NCBI GenBank assembly: GCA_020152595.1
Contig: JAIGNY010004524.1
Location: 227,001-291,000, forward strand
DNA length: 64,000 nt
Reading direction: 5' to 3'
Origin: Chiridota heheva
Taxonomy: Eukaryota; Echinodermata; Holothuroidea; Apodida; Chiridotidae
Shown: piece after piece, positions 44,005 through 57,465 of the stretch
Layout of the letters: every line of letters starts with the position of its first letter
Position numbering within the stretch: the first letter of the stretch is position 1
Position numbers and translations under genes: made by a program
The notes under the pieces: model-generated
Told to the model about the DNA's origin: nothing
Databases searched by the model: none
Seen by the model: only the letters and a program-made list of their open reading frames with translations

Positions 44005-44820
44005 AATGGTGACCGATACCGAGCACTGTGTTGTACAACACAGTAAAATAGTGATAGTTTATGATAATGACATATTGCATATTCACAACTAACAAATACC
44101 GATACCGAGCACTGTGTTGTGCAACACAGTAAAATGGTGACCGATACCGAGCACTGTGTTGTACAACACAGTAAACTGGTGACAGTTCATGATAATGAAA
44201 TATTGCATATATACAATGACAAACATGCACCGATACCGAGCACTGTGTTGTATAACACAGTAAAATGGTGACCGATACCGAGCACTGTGTTGTACAACCT
44301 AGTAAAATGGTGACCGATACTGAGCACTGTGTTGTGCAACACAGTAAAATGGTAACCGATACCGAGCACTGTGTAGTACAACACAGTAAAATGGTGACCG
44401 ATACCGAGCACTGTGTTGTACAACCTAGTAAAATGGTGACCGATATTGAGCACTGTGTTGTGCAACACAGTAAAATGGTGACCGATACCGAGCACTGTGT
44501 TGTACAACACAGTAAAATGGTGACCGATACCGAGCACTGTGTTGTACAACACAGTAAAATGGTGACCGATACCGAGCACTGTGTTGTACAACACAGTAAA
44601 ATGGTGACCGATACACACTGTGCTGTAAAACACAGTAAAATGGTGACCGATACCGAGCACTGTGCTGTACAACACAGTAAAATGGTGACAGTTTATGATA
44701 ATGAAATAATGCATATATACAATAACAAACATGCACCGATACCGAGCACTGTGTTGTATAACACAGTAAAATGGTGGCGGATACCGAGCACTGTGTTGTA
44801 TAACACAGTAAAATGGTGAC
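44005..44820. repeat. 42-bp minisatellite built on a 20-bp palindrome, about 16 copies
   Basis: The unit contains ACAGTAAAATGGTGACCGAT and ACCGAGCACTGTGTTGTACAAC. ACTGTGTTGTACAACACAGT is a perfect 20-bp palindrome spanning unit joints. Three copies are separated by an AT-rich spacer with GATAATGAAATA and GCATATATACAATAACAAAC. Since 42 bp is 14 codons, both strands remain open for 180-210 codons (SKMVTDTEHCVVQH on plus). This is periodicity, not evidence of protein. Confidence 0.93.
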
Positions 44821-44829
44821 ACTTCAATT

Positions 44830-45480
44830 CATTACTACATCCAGCTTCCCAAAGTCTGGATGTCCTCACCAAATGAGCTAATAATAAAATGTTGACAGTC
44901 AGTAATCTTCGATTTCGGGTGTCTCGCGGGGTTAATTAATGCACATTAATATATACAGGTTACCAGGAAGAAGGATATAGATTGACTGTGTAATATTCCC
45001 ACCACGTGAAATTAAAAAGGTAGCGATAGACCAGAAGCCTGGTTGCCGGTGTGATAGTGAATTTTCCCCCCCGTAAATTTGGCCCCCGGTCCTTGTTTTT
45101 TAAGAAATGTCTAGTGAATTTAGTTTTATCTTTCTCACAGAAATTAATCCATAGATAAAATTCGGCAACCCCACGCAAAGAGGTCAGCAGCAAAGACTGG
45201 ATACTAATCACAATAGAAACCTGATAACCCATGCTGCGTAATTAAGCACACTCTCATAAGATCAAATCTGAATTGTTAAGGTATGACAATACTGACACAA
45301 CTCTCATAAAGCTTTCTTTGTTTTTCTCACCTCGAGCAAATGTAGACAATTCAAACTGAAGCTTTTAAAAATCTGTTTTGTGTTTGTTTTCAAAACACCT
45401 TGCATTATCGTCGGTCATCAAAGTTGTAGCTTATAAAATTACATCCTGTATTAATGAGCGCGGACTGTTTCTATGATGGA
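44830..45480. other. no gene seen between two arrays
   Basis: This sits between the 42-bp and 20/21-bp arrays, inside the presumed L1 ORF1-ORF2 interval. A 90-codon minus-strand frame at 44960-45232 has no recognisable motif. Confidence 0.35.
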
Positions 45481-45489
45481 GGACCAAAC

Positions 45490-45850
45490 TTACTGGATGG
45501 CTACGGCTTTATAGTCTGGGGGACCGGCTTTATAGTCTGGGGGACCGGCTTTATAGTCTGGGGGACCGGCTTTATAGTCTGGGGGACCGGCTTTATAGTC
45601 TGGGGACCGGCTTTATAGTCTGGGGACCGGCTTTATAGTCTGGGGGACCGGCTTCAGAGCCTGGGGACCGGCTTAATAGTCTTGGGGGCCAGCTTTATAG
45701 TCTGGGGACCGGCTTTATAGTCTGGGGGACCGGCTTTAGAGCCTGGGGACCGGCTTAATAGTCTGGGGGACCGGATTTATAGTCTGGGGACGGATTTATA
45801 GTCTGGGGGACCGGATTTATAGTCTGGGGGACCGGCTCTAGAGCCTAGGG
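45490..45850. repeat. 20/21-bp minisatellite, about 17 copies
   Basis: The unit ACCGGCTTTATAGTCTGGGG(G) varies in the length of the G run and has TTAGAGCC or TTAATAGTC substitutions. It lies between the ORF1 and ORF2 relics of the L1-like element. Confidence 0.93.
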
Positions 45851-46029
45851 GACCAAATTTCCTAGAAAAGAAGGACCGTGGGCCAAATTTACTAGTTGGC
45901 TACGGCTTAATTGTATGGGGGGCAAATTTCCTAGGAAATTTGGGGAGGGGGAATTTACTGGGGGGGGAATTTACTTTTACCTCGGCAGTAACGTTACCGT
46001 GAAAACTCCACACCACCATCACATTGACT

Positions 46030-46864
46030 GGTTACACAGAGTCAGTCATGGGATGAGGGGGTTAAGCAATATCCTTAGGTTTCGGTTGTCCCGGAGGGTG
46101 GGAAATCATATGGCCTTCCTGTATTCGTTCTCCACTTCCAGGCTGTAAATTTAAGTTTGATGCCCCTTTGATAAAGCGCTTGGACATCTTTGGCCCACTT
46201 TTGTCTTTCTCGGAGGTCTGGGAGGGGAGGGTCATCAAAGATGGCGAAATCAGAGCCACTACTCATTGTTCCAGCCCCTTATAGAATGTAGATTTTGTCT
46301 TTATATGATAAGAGTCCCACCAAAATGTTCCGGAGATTCACATCACGCCTTCGCCCGTCCCGGTGCGCCCTGTCAATGGTTATCATAAGGGGGAGGGGGG
46401 GGGGGGTAACTAGTTTATCCAATATCTTTTGTTTGAATCAATCCTCACAATATTCACCTTCTCTTTGTGGTATTCCAACGATTCGAAGATTATTCCTTCT
46501 TGACATTCTCTCCTGTACATTGAGTTTATGGCCGTTGTCGGCAGTTGTTTTTTCCAATGTTTGTATCTCAGCCGATAGCGTGTCAATGATGGAGTCCCTT
46601 TCCGCTATATTTTTCTATAGGTCATCAATGCGGCCAGGTTGGTATTCTATGGCGGCCCCTCAATCTTTTTCGAGGCCTAACAGGCTGGATTTGAAGTTCA
46701 ATACCGTTGAATCAATAACAGCATGGAAACTTTGAATTGCCTCATGCCATGATGATTCACCCACCGAACCGGGCTATCACCGTATCTGAGCCGACGTTGG
46801 GTGTGGCCGCAGATTGGTCCTTTGGCGGCCTACAAGAACCACGTTTTTTAGCTAGTTCCGACAT
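46030..46864 (-). pseudogene. L1-like ORF1 (RNA-binding protein) relic
   Basis: The first ATG is at 46864, starting MSELAKKRGS. A Ser/Pro-rich N-terminus, a heptad-like region (IAERDSIIDTLSAEIQTLEK) and then the L1 ORF1p RNA-binding signature follow in broken frames: MSRRNNLRIVGIP, RAHRDGRR and ILVGLLSYKDKI, then a C-terminal domain piece (LYQRGIKLKF, RTNTGRPYDF). Several stops interrupt it. In L1 elements this protein trimerises on the RNA. Here it cannot be made. Confidence 0.78.
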
Positions 46865-47017
46865 ATTAATACAAAATAGTCAAAAATGAGCCAGATTACA
46901 GGAAAAACAAAAGATGTCACAAAAAAAGTCACAAAATGTCACTGTGAGCTGCAAGAAGTAAAATTCACGGCGCCGCGTAAATAATGCGTGTTAAACCTCC
47001 GCCACGTTTATGGTAGT

Positions 47018-47105
47018 GGTGGTGGTGGTGGTGGCGGTGGAGGCGGTGGAGGCGGAGGCGGAGGCGGCGGCGGCGGCGGCGGTGGAGGTGGCGATGGTGA
47101 TGCGA
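47018..47105. repeat. (GGTGGN)n purine-rich microsatellite
   Basis: A GGT/GGC/GGA trinucleotide run grades into GATGGCGATAATGATGATG. It lies upstream of the L1-like ORF1. Confidence 0.93.
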
Positions 47106-47212
47106 TGGCGATAATGATGATGATGGCAGAGCCATAAATATAAGTAACTGAAATATCAAATTAACCACACAGAAAACAAATAATGGCAAGTTTTTAATCG
47201 TATTGACTGAAT

Positions 47213-47356
47213 TATTGTTAATTTTGGACCAAGTATCCTCAATTTTGGTCCAAATATCTTTAATTTTGACCCCAAAATCTTCAATTGTGGATTAAAAATC
47301 TTGAATTTTGGACCAAAAATCTTTCATTTTAAAACAAAAATCTTCAAATTTGGACC
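47213..47356. repeat. about 24-bp degenerate tandem repeat
   Basis: Around six copies of a TTTTGGACCAAAAATCTTCAA-like unit have diverged strongly. No coding function. Confidence 0.75.
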
Positions 47357-47742
47357 TGAATTTACAACACAAAACTAAAAGCCTTCAGATAGATAAGTAG
47401 GTCTTGATAAATAGTCGATTCCCCAAAAAAAAAAAAAAATCGCACATAATTTGCACTTCAAACTTTATAACTAAAGGGTCTCTACATATTTTGTTCCATT
47501 TCAAACGGTATTGAGAACTTAAATTCATTATCTATCGTTTGAGACCAATTTCATTTAATTATTCTGAAGAAAAAGTACATTACTTTGTAAACTATGAAAT
47601 GTGTTGTTTTTTTTCTTGTTTTTTAATGAGAGCGCAAGCAAAACTACAAGGTTATTGCCGCTTTGACCTTTGTAACATGTAAATGAAAGTTTTTCGGAGT
47701 CCATTTCACACGGCCTGACAATAAACATATAACTATTTTCCA

Positions 47743-49655
<1,913 letters not shown>

Positions 49656-49657
49656 CA

Positions 49658-49666
49658 CTCCCCCTC
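49658..49666 (-). promoter_or_regulatory. polypurine tract candidate
   Basis: GAGGGGGAG on the minus strand, preceded by a T-run, lies 2 nt before the 3' LTR. It is the expected plus-strand primer. The 530 bp between it and the integrase stop (50194) show no gene. Confidence 0.65.
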
Positions 49667-50193
49667 AAAAAAAGTCGTCCTCGACTGACAAAATAAATGC
49701 TAAGACCCAGCGACATAAGCATATAATAACTCCATACGGTCCTAGTAATGACTTTACACCCAGATCAGTAAATATTTCTAAAGTAGTTCCCGTAAATACC
49801 TACTTTAGGTGGCATACTGAATAGTTCTTTAACTGTATATAACATAGCAATAGTATGAGAATGTTAAATCGTGGTACATGTCTATCCATACAGGACTGGT
49901 CCGTTGTATATGGTAGAGTAACTAAGGAATGGCCATTTCCTCTGTACTCAAGTACAATGTAAATACAAAATACACACACACTAACCACTAGAATTTAGAA
50001 TTCTCAAACATTCACAGTATCAAACAGTCCTATTATTTGGTTCACAAACGTTACTATAGTTCACTGTCTCACTATCATCATCTTCGAACCCATCATCATC
50101 GGACAATCTCTCATTAGTGAGGTAAATCCATGTTAACTAATTTACTCATTGCTTTGCTAGCTGTATGACCACTTGTACAAGTCATTTTCTCGA

Positions 50194-52095
50194 CTAAATA
50201 GTAGGCATCTGGTTGTAGGGTAGTGGGTGGTCTGTCGTCGGAAACTGTGTCCATGGGAGCCATGTTGGTCCAGCAGGGTGCATCCGGCTAGGAATTGATG
50301 AAGGGGGATACATATGATGATACTGCTGAGTCATCATGGAGGGTGGGAACCACACTGGATGCTGGAAAGGCGGCAGTTGCTGTTGCATCTGAAGTCTTTC
50401 TTCACCCCTCTGTCTTTGTTCACCTCCTGGGTACACAGAGTTAACTCCGTATTGGTACTGTGGCTCACCCGGTCTGTCATATGTAAGCGTTACTGGAGGA
50501 TTTCGTGCAGGACGAGGATATCGGGAACTGCCTGGCTCTTCATGGTCTGGTTCCGAGGGTACTTGTACCGGATCTTCATTTGGTACATGTTCAAGTAGTT
50601 GAACACCATTATCACCGTGTAATGCTTTGTGTTGATTGTCTATCAAGTGAATAGGTGGCTGTGGTAACCTTTGTCCATCGGGGAGAGGGGAACCTCCTCG
50701 TGACTCATCTGAGCTGCTGTCAACTTCCTGGTTTTCCACTGGATTTTCAAGTCTGGATGTAGGGTAACGTTCCCACACTTCAAGCATCTCATCCTCAGAA
50801 TCGGTGTCTGATCTATTTTCATTGACTTTGGTGGTAGGTTGTTGGCTCTGCATGGTCTTTCGTTTTGCTTTAGTATCAGGTCGGGTTACGTTTGTTTCCT
50901 CACTAGACTGCAAGTACTCACAAGGGAAGATCATGTTTCGATGCAGTGTCTTTGTTCTGCCTGAGCCCACCTCTGGCTTTACTTCATAGACAGGTAAAGT
51001 TGGTGCACATCGTTTCACTACAACGTAAATTTGTTCCTCCCAGTGAGTTTTGAGTTTGCTTGGACCTTGAGTTTGAGTAACATTGCGAACAAGTACTCTA
51101 TCTCCGGGCTCCAATGGAGTTGGTTGTTGAGTTTTATCATGATACTTTTTACCTTTCTTTGCATTCTTTTGAGATGCCTTCTTTGCCACTTCGTAGGCTG
51201 CAGTCATTTCCTCTTTCCAATGTTGTACATAGGAAGCATGGTCTGATGAATTAGTAGTTGTGTTGAGCCCAAATGCCAAATCAATGGGTAGTCTTGGAGG
51301 TCGGCCAAACATCAGAAAGGCTGGGGCAAATCCGGTGGCATCGTTGCGCGTAGCGTTGTACGCATGTACTACCTTGTTGAGATGATCAGCCCAACGATGT
51401 TTTTCATTTCCTGTCAAGGTGCGTAGCATACTCAGCAGAGTCCGGCTGAACCTTTCCGCTTTCCCATTGCCTTCTGGATGATACGGTGTTGTCCTGGAAT
51501 TTCGGACTCCGGACAATTCTTGAAGTCTATGAAAGAGCTTGTTTTCGAATTCCCCACCTTGATCATGCAGTATTCGACGTGGAAAACCGAAGCGAAGCAC
51601 GAAATCATTAAATATCTTTTCCGCAGCCGTTTTCCCAGCCTTGTTCCTTGTAGGGTACGCTTGCGCAAATCTAGTGAAATGGTCCACCACGACAAGGATA
51701 TACTCATATCCCCCTTTACTCTTTTCCAGATGGAGGAAATCAATGGAGATGAGTTCCAGTGGCTCTGTAGTCAATATCGGCACAAGTGGAGCTCTTAGCG
51801 GTTGTGATGGTTTCTTCTGTATAAGACATTGGCATTTATTTCTGATAAAGTGTTCCACGTCTTGTTGAAGGTTTGGCCAATAGAATCGCTGCCGAGCAAG
51901 ATCAACCACACGTTCAGCACCCAAATGTCCCATGTCCACATGAAGGTCTTTCATGACTCTGTCGTGGTAGATGGTAGGCAAGACTAACTGATCTCTGTTT
52001 TTGGTATGTCTACACAGTACTCCATCTGGATTTACATACAATCTTGACCATTCCCTCAACAGTGATTTCACTTTTGCTGATTTAGTTCTCCACAT
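50194..52095 (-). pseudogene. integrase with long C-terminal tail (Ty3/gypsy)
   Basis: 633 codons. The zinc-binding region around MGHLGAERVVDLARQRFYW ends in a CxC (C88, C90). The family usually has CxxC. The catalytic D119, D178 and E214 have exactly 35 residues between the last two (SIDFLHLE, LHDQGGEF, PEGNGKAERF). A GPY/F-like module (GPSKLKTHWEEQIYVVVKR) and a Pro/Gln-rich tail of about 230 residues follow. No chromodomain was recognised. The frame itself is long and open, but it is cut from RNase H by the upstream TAA. Confidence 0.93.
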
Positions 52096-52110
52096 ATCTT
52101 TTGGCGGTTT

Positions 52111-52974
52111 TTAGTCACTTGACTTTAATCTCAATACCTCTTTGATATGTGTGTCAGTTTTCTGGGCTTGAAGGATGTCACTAGACGAAAATTCACTGGC
52201 ATGTGTAGGCTGAACCACAATTTCGTCCACTGAGCTGACATTCCCTGTAATGGCTGTAATCCATGGCATTTGCTCATTTTGAAGTAGAACAGCACGGATG
52301 GTAGCGGACAAAATATCCTGCGGTACTTCGATTGAACACTCTTCTATGTACCTATCCATATCCATGGGTACTCTTGACAGGGTATCAGCATCACCATTTG
52401 CATGACCCGGTCGATAGTTGATGGTAAAGTTGAAATCTGCCAGCTCAGCAACCCATCTCTGTCCTGTAGCATTAAGCTTGGCTGATGACAAAACATAGGT
52501 CAGCGGGTTGTTGTCGGTGTAAACTACGAAGCTAGACGCATAAAACAAGCAGTCACGAAATTTCTCTGTAACGGACCACTTGAGAGCTAAGAATTCCAGT
52601 TTTCCAGAGTGGAGGTTATAATTCTTTTCTGCCGGTGTCAAAGATCGGGAAGCATAACCAATGACTCGTAGTTTGCTTTCCTGACGCTGATAGAGAATGG
52701 CTCCCAGACCATCTTGTGAGGCGTCGGTATGTAACACGAAAGGTTGTGAAAAGTCTGGAAACGCCATCACTGGTGGGTGTGCTAACTTTGTAAGCAAACT
52801 TTCCACAATCGTTTGATGATGTTCTGTCCATACGACTGGTGTCCTAGAGGACGCTTGACCCTCCTTCTTTTTGCCTTTACAGAGGCTTTGGGCAGGAGAT
52901 AACAAGTCGTACAGTGGTTTTGCAACTCTGGAAAAATTCTGCAGGTACCGTCTGTAATATCCCAGGAAACCCAT
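52111..52974 (-). pseudogene. RT connection and RNase H (Ty3/gypsy)
   Basis: 287 codons in the same frame as the RT above. MGFLGYYRRYLQNFS is the RT tether. Then RNase H has Asp in VLHTDASQDGLGA (D84), Glu in KLEFLALKW and Asp in VVYTDNNPL, followed by INYRPGHANGDADTLSR. It ends at an in-frame TAA (52111-52113), after which the integrase continues in the same frame. Confidence 0.92.
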
Positions 52975-52998
52975 CAGTTTCCTTACGTCACCAACTGT

Positions 52999-54024
52999 TT
53001 AGGGTGTCTTTTTTTGGAGGGCGTTCAATGCCTTGGTGTCATCGGGATTAATTCTGTGTCCATCAGCTGACACTATCCTGCCTAAGTACTTTACTTCCGG
53101 CTTAAATAGGTGGCACTTGTCAGCTCTCAACTTCATCCCATTTCTTTTTACTGCCTGTAACACTCGTCGTAAATGAGACACATGCTTGTCTAAGGTGTTA
53201 CTGTACACCAAGATGTCGTCTAAGTACGTTATACATATTTCATGATTGAGTTCCTCTAGGCAGGTCTCCATACATCTCTGAAATGCAGCTGGGGCATTTT
53301 TCAGGCCAAAAGGGATTCGCACCCACTCGTATAATCCCCAGGGTGTCACAAATGCTGTGAGGTGACGACTTTCTTCAGCCATGAATCCTTGATGGTATGC
53401 TTTCCCTTGATCTAATGTCGAAAACCATCTATTGCCTCCCAACGAATCCAAAATATCCTGCACTCTTGGTATTGGTTGTCGATCTGTAATGGTTTTAAGA
53501 TTTAATCGTCGATAATCGATACATAGACGCAGCGTGTCATCCTTCTTACGTACGCACACTATTGGAAAAGAATACGATGACTGGGACTTCCTTATCCATC
53601 CACGGCTTATGAGGTCTTTCAGGTATTCCTTCACCTCTTTGTACAAAGGAGGCGGCACAGCTAAGTAGGTCTGTTGGACTGGCGTTTCATCAGTAAGTTG
53701 AATTTGCATTTCCAAAGATGGGATAGTGCCCAAGTCGTGGTCGTGTTTTGCGAATGCCTCACATTCCTGCATCAGCATCTGCTCAGCAATATACTTGTGT
53801 GATTCTGGCAGGTTTGACAAATCAACATTTGGAAGCCATTTTCCTTCAGTTTCACCAACTGATTGTGATGCTTGCCTAACGTCCGTCCCAATCACATTGA
53901 TGTCAAAGGTACTGTCTTGCGATAACTGGCTGAGGAACTCACCTGGAAGAATAGGACGGACAGTGCAAATTCTTCCCAGATGGAATCTCCCTGGAAAAAC
54001 GATGGTCCTATTGCTGGTGTTCAT
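52999..54024 (-). pseudogene. reverse transcriptase (Ty3/gypsy)
   Basis: 341 codons to a TAA. Motifs in order are [18 protein letters not shown] (residues 158-175), [12 protein letters not shown] (201-212), [14 protein letters not shown] (237-250), the catalytic [11 protein letters not shown] (YLDD at 267-270) and [12 protein letters not shown]. All three catalytic Asp positions are present. The TAA at 52999-53001 is in frame with the next ORF, so it is a premature stop within pol and not a natural end. Confidence 0.93.
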
Positions 54025-54262
54025 AATGGGTATAGTGACACTGCATGAATTTCCTCTCGGTATTTTGAATGTGGTTGGGTATAAGATGATCCCCTCTGGT
54101 AATCCTGCATTTGGTCTGGCTCAAAAATAACATCAGTAGGTTATGTTGCTTTGGTATGTAACCTGCACCTCAACAATTTTGTTTCCTCTGGTGGTATTTG
54201 TACTAACTTTCTAGCTGTTCTCAGCTTAGCAATTTCGTCTGAATCAGTTGGCTCAAGGAGTG

Positions 54263-54904
54263 TTACCAGGTGGTTGAGCTGTGCCTTTGACATTTCTGGC
54301 AATAATGGATGGAGTAGTTTTGACTTTCTATTGTAGGATTTGTTTGCGCCATCTGTTCTATGACATTATATCCAATTATAGGGTAATCCAGCAGTTCCTC
54401 CGTCACAAGCATGGGGACACGTAAGCTACTCTGTGAAGACTCATTACCTGGTATCTGGAAGAGGAACTCAACCCACCCCCTGAATGGAATCGTCGAACCA
54501 GTTGTTGTACTTAGTTGAAGGTTCTGTCCTTCCAGTAGTTCCTGCACTGGTCTAATCTTCACATGTGGTGCAAACTTTGTCAACCATTCTGATGATAGGA
54601 GGGACACTTGGGCTCCTGTGTCCCATAAAGCCAATGTTTGTATTTTATCCAGAGAACAATGAACAACACACTTTCTTCCCAGCAACTTCGTTAGTTTTTG
54701 TTTCCGTTTGTCATATTCTGATGTTGTGTTTCTTTCCGCAGTTCCGAATGAGACGGGATGAGACTGGTGTGTTTGAGACCTTACATTGCAGGCTGCCACT
54801 CGGTGTCCCTTATGAGTGACCCCCTTTCGTTTCCCTGGTTGAAACGCTGGCGACAACCCCTTATGAAATGATCTCCACTGCCACAACGAAAACAATGGCG
54901 ACAT
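54263..54904 (-). pseudogene. aspartic protease (Ty3/gypsy)
   Basis: 213 codons. The active-site ALWDTGAQVSLLS (DTGA at residues 95-98) and the second hydrophobic-glycine motif IIGYNVIEQM (about 173-182) define a retropepsin. It overlaps the gag frame in a different frame. The reading frame stops at 54263, and the RT frame that follows is offset, so at least one further indel separates them. Confidence 0.88.
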
Positions 54905-55446
54905 TCATGTCCCTTTCCTTCCTTTCTACACCGTTCACAACCCCAATCTCGTCTTGCTCTCTGTCTTCTATCTCCGTTGGTGTTAGTTGAGAACTGTTGT
55001 TGGCCATCTGTGTTATTCGAGAACTGCTGTTGTATAGCAGTTATTTCTCCGCGTACTATATTCTTAATTTCGGTCTGCATCTCCTCCCAGTTGATGCCAT
55101 TATGCATGACCTTAGTACTTCCTGGTTTTGAAGCTTCTGTTGCTTTAGCTTCCGCTTTGGGCTCCTGTGTCTGTTCAGCTGTAGTAACTTGATTTACCTT
55201 AACAGACTTCTGGTGCTTTAAATGTCGCTCATTCTCGTGACTAACAGCTATTGTCAGTGCTTCCAAGAGAGACTCATCTGATGTGTTGATATCTTTCAGT
55301 AATAAGTGTAGCTCCTGACGTACATGTTCACTCTGTAGCCCAGTTGAAATAGCATGGAGGAACATTTGTTGTACCTGAGTGTTACTGTAGATAAGACCTG
55401 CTCCTGCTTCCTTGGATGCAAACAATACCTTTTGTCGGAGATCCAT
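54781..55446 (-). pseudogene. gag, C-terminal part with CCHC zinc knuckle
   Basis: 221 codons. A capsid-like C-terminal half (LLKDINTSDESLLEALTIAV), a Gln/Asn-rich linker, an unusual CERCRKEGKGHEC cluster and then a classical CX2CX4HX4C knuckle, CFRCGSGDHFIRGC, at residues 185-198. It binds element RNA in the family. The frame is +1 or +2 relative to the ORF at 55452-56159, the result of the upstream indel. Its end overlaps the protease frame by about 120 nt, so gag-pol expression may use frameshifting or the overlap may reflect another indel. Confidence 0.88.
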
Positions 55447-55451
55447 AGCTC

Positions 55452-56159
55452 TCAGGACAAATGCATGGCCCGATTCCTTTGGGCTCTGAACTGCCGTTGA
55501 AAGCTCTTGGAAAATGGCTGTCGCCTCCTTTTCTTGAAAGTGGGCCCTGGAATTCGACGCAGAGCAGGAAGGTCAAGATCCGGTCTTCCTTCAAGATAAT
55601 CCCTTAAGCGCGATCCAGGGACCACAGCCCGTATAACTGCTTCCACTATTTCTTCAGAGTTATACTTCCGCTTAACTGCGCTTTCAATTTGGCGAGCTAA
55701 ACTAGGGAAACTGAGCTTGTCCTTCTGCCCTGACTCACCAATCTGACCCACTATTTTTAGATCTTTCTTCCATGCGATAGGTCTTACAGGAAATGAAGCT
55801 TGGAAGGTTGATGTTGTCTCATCATTGATCAAACCTGGTTTTCTTGTCTCTTTGGTTACTTCATCTATATCCTCTACATGTTTCTCCTCTGGAAGACTAA
55901 CCACTTTGTGTATCTTGCTGTTCATCCTTTCTAGCTGCTCCTTCCCTTTATCTAAGTCATCTTGGATTTCCTCACTACTCAGTACTCTATTAATTGCCCT
56001 TCGTAGACCAGAGGTACCCTTTTCTTTCGCTTTTTCCATCTCCTCCTCTGAGAGATTGGTTTCAGCAATCAAAGTCTCTAAGTCTTCCTGGCCACATTTC
56101 TGAATGTGAGCTTGAACTTCCTCAATAAGCTTATCTACTTCTTCCTGGGATGCAGACAT
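55452..56159 (-). pseudogene. gag, N-terminal part (Ty3/gypsy)
   Basis: A 235-codon frame starting MSASQEEVDKLIEEVQAHIQ is charged and helix-rich (coiled-coil-like first 120 residues), then has a capsid-like region (LARQIESAVKRKYN, YLEGRPDLDLPALRRI). The last 30 or so residues are out of frame. A 1-nt shift near 55550-55560 moves the true gag frame into the one that continues as the next ORF. It is read as the matrix/capsid start by position and by the downstream zinc knuckle. Confidence 0.8.
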
Positions 56160-56301
56160 TTTTCTTTCTTTGTCTTACAGTATCATACACAAAATCGCTA
56201 TTCCTCTGTAGGTCATTTACCAAGTCCTGGTTCCATTTGTTCCTCTTTTATGGCAATTGTTCAGTCTATGATGTAGATTCTACATGTTGACTGTCAACTA
56301 T

Positions 56302-56317
56302 CCGGGCGGTGTCTCCA
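56302..56317 (-). promoter_or_regulatory. primer-binding site candidate
   Basis: TGGAGACACCGCCCGG on the minus strand starts 3 nt after the 5' LTR. The TGG start is complementary to the CCA end of a tRNA. I could not assign the tRNA. The leader between here and the gag ATG (56159) is about 140 nt. Confidence 0.6.
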
Positions 56318-56320
56318 AAA

Positions 56321-57465
56321 TGTTACCCCTCTTACACATTCATGCTGTCAGGATGGAAAAGAGGAGAAAACTAATATAAATGATTTGTCACAACTTGTTG
56401 TAATTCTCAGTTTCAAGTGTGTACACAATGTACATTACAATGACATAATAATGAATAACAAAGGAGACAGACAACAATCTAACATACTAACAATCGGACA
56501 AATAACAAACAACATTCATATCAATTCTACTACAATATCACATACAATCATTCATGGCGATATCACATTATACCCATAAAGTCATATAACTGACCTACGT
56601 ACTCAATCCCATTCAAGCACTTCAGCTTGACTCAATTGATACTGTACACACAGTACTTGTAAGAGCAATTACACATGTACACGATCAGACTGCTTTAAAG
56701 TTCACCATATCTACACATTGCTTCCTCTACCATATCATCCCAAAACATATATAACTTATATGTTTCCCCTTACAATGCCCTAATTAAAAACACTTCTACA
56801 TCTTTTCTTCCATCATTAATAATACCTATCAATTGACCTTAACCCAAACTAAACCCAATCCTTCCACTTGATAGCTTGAAACAAAATATATAAGCACTTT
56901 GTAACCCTTTTCCTCAATACCCATGTGCAACAAAGTTACTAGATTCCTGAAACCATGGATACCAATTCCTCCATTGCATCGCCAGTTCTAGCCTGTTGTT
57001 CGTTGTGTATCTTCCTAGGGAATTAAGCAGTACCTGTTGCACCCAATCTCCCACACAACATGTGCAACAGGGTACTCTCTGTCCTACACAGAAAGTTTAA
57101 GGGAGTAACCATAAGTAGGGACAGAAATAACGAATATTTGGCTAACCTACTTAACTATTCCAAATACAAAATATATCATGGTGCTCTGTAGAATACAATG
57201 CAATGTTATGTTCAAAAATACAATGGAAATAATAACATACCTGTCAGGATGGAAAAGAGGAGAAAACTAATATAAATGATTTGTCACAACTTGTTGTAAT
57301 TTTCAGTTTCAAGTGTGACTCACACATATTCCTTGCTGGCCTCCTTCATCCAGACTGGTCCATTATTGTCTGCAGGGGTACATCTTATATAATTAAAGAG
57401 ATATCACTATTGTACATGAAAAAGATAATCAATTTATGGTGGGGGTCTGTGAACCCATGGTCACA
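56321..57465 (-). repeat. 5' LTR of the Ty3/gypsy element
   Basis: On the minus strand it begins TGTGACCATGGG and ends GGGGTAACA. It is nearly identical to 48515-49655. It carries a 77-bp internal direct duplication (56345-56421 and 57241-57317), described in the findings. Confidence 0.93.

Larger units (their letters stand above)
37750..46900 (-). mobile_element. L1-like LINE with ORF1 and ORF2, decayed and loaded with minisatellites
   Basis: The minus strand carries an ORF1 relic (46030-46864) and an ORF2 relic (about 37750-43383) with endonuclease, reverse transcriptase and C-terminal zinc-finger-like region. The element contains a 62-bp array inside ORF2 (40566-42464), a SINE in the C-terminal part (38789-39050), and 42-bp and 20/21-bp arrays between ORF1 and ORF2. 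The type is L1-like rather than CR1, judged from the ORF1 coiled-coil protein, the RQGCPFSPYL and YADD motifs and the CTFCEAEEET tail. The ends are not exactly defined. Confidence 0.8.

Noticed and set aside
44187-44822. Open frames of 184 and 211 codons on opposite strands
   Set aside because: A 42-bp unit (14 codons) keeps both strands open. The repeat itself is reported instead.
50194-50560. An envelope gene downstream of integrase in the first gypsy element
   Set aside because: The tail is a Pro/Gln-rich extension of the integrase frame, with no signal peptide, membrane span or furin-like site.
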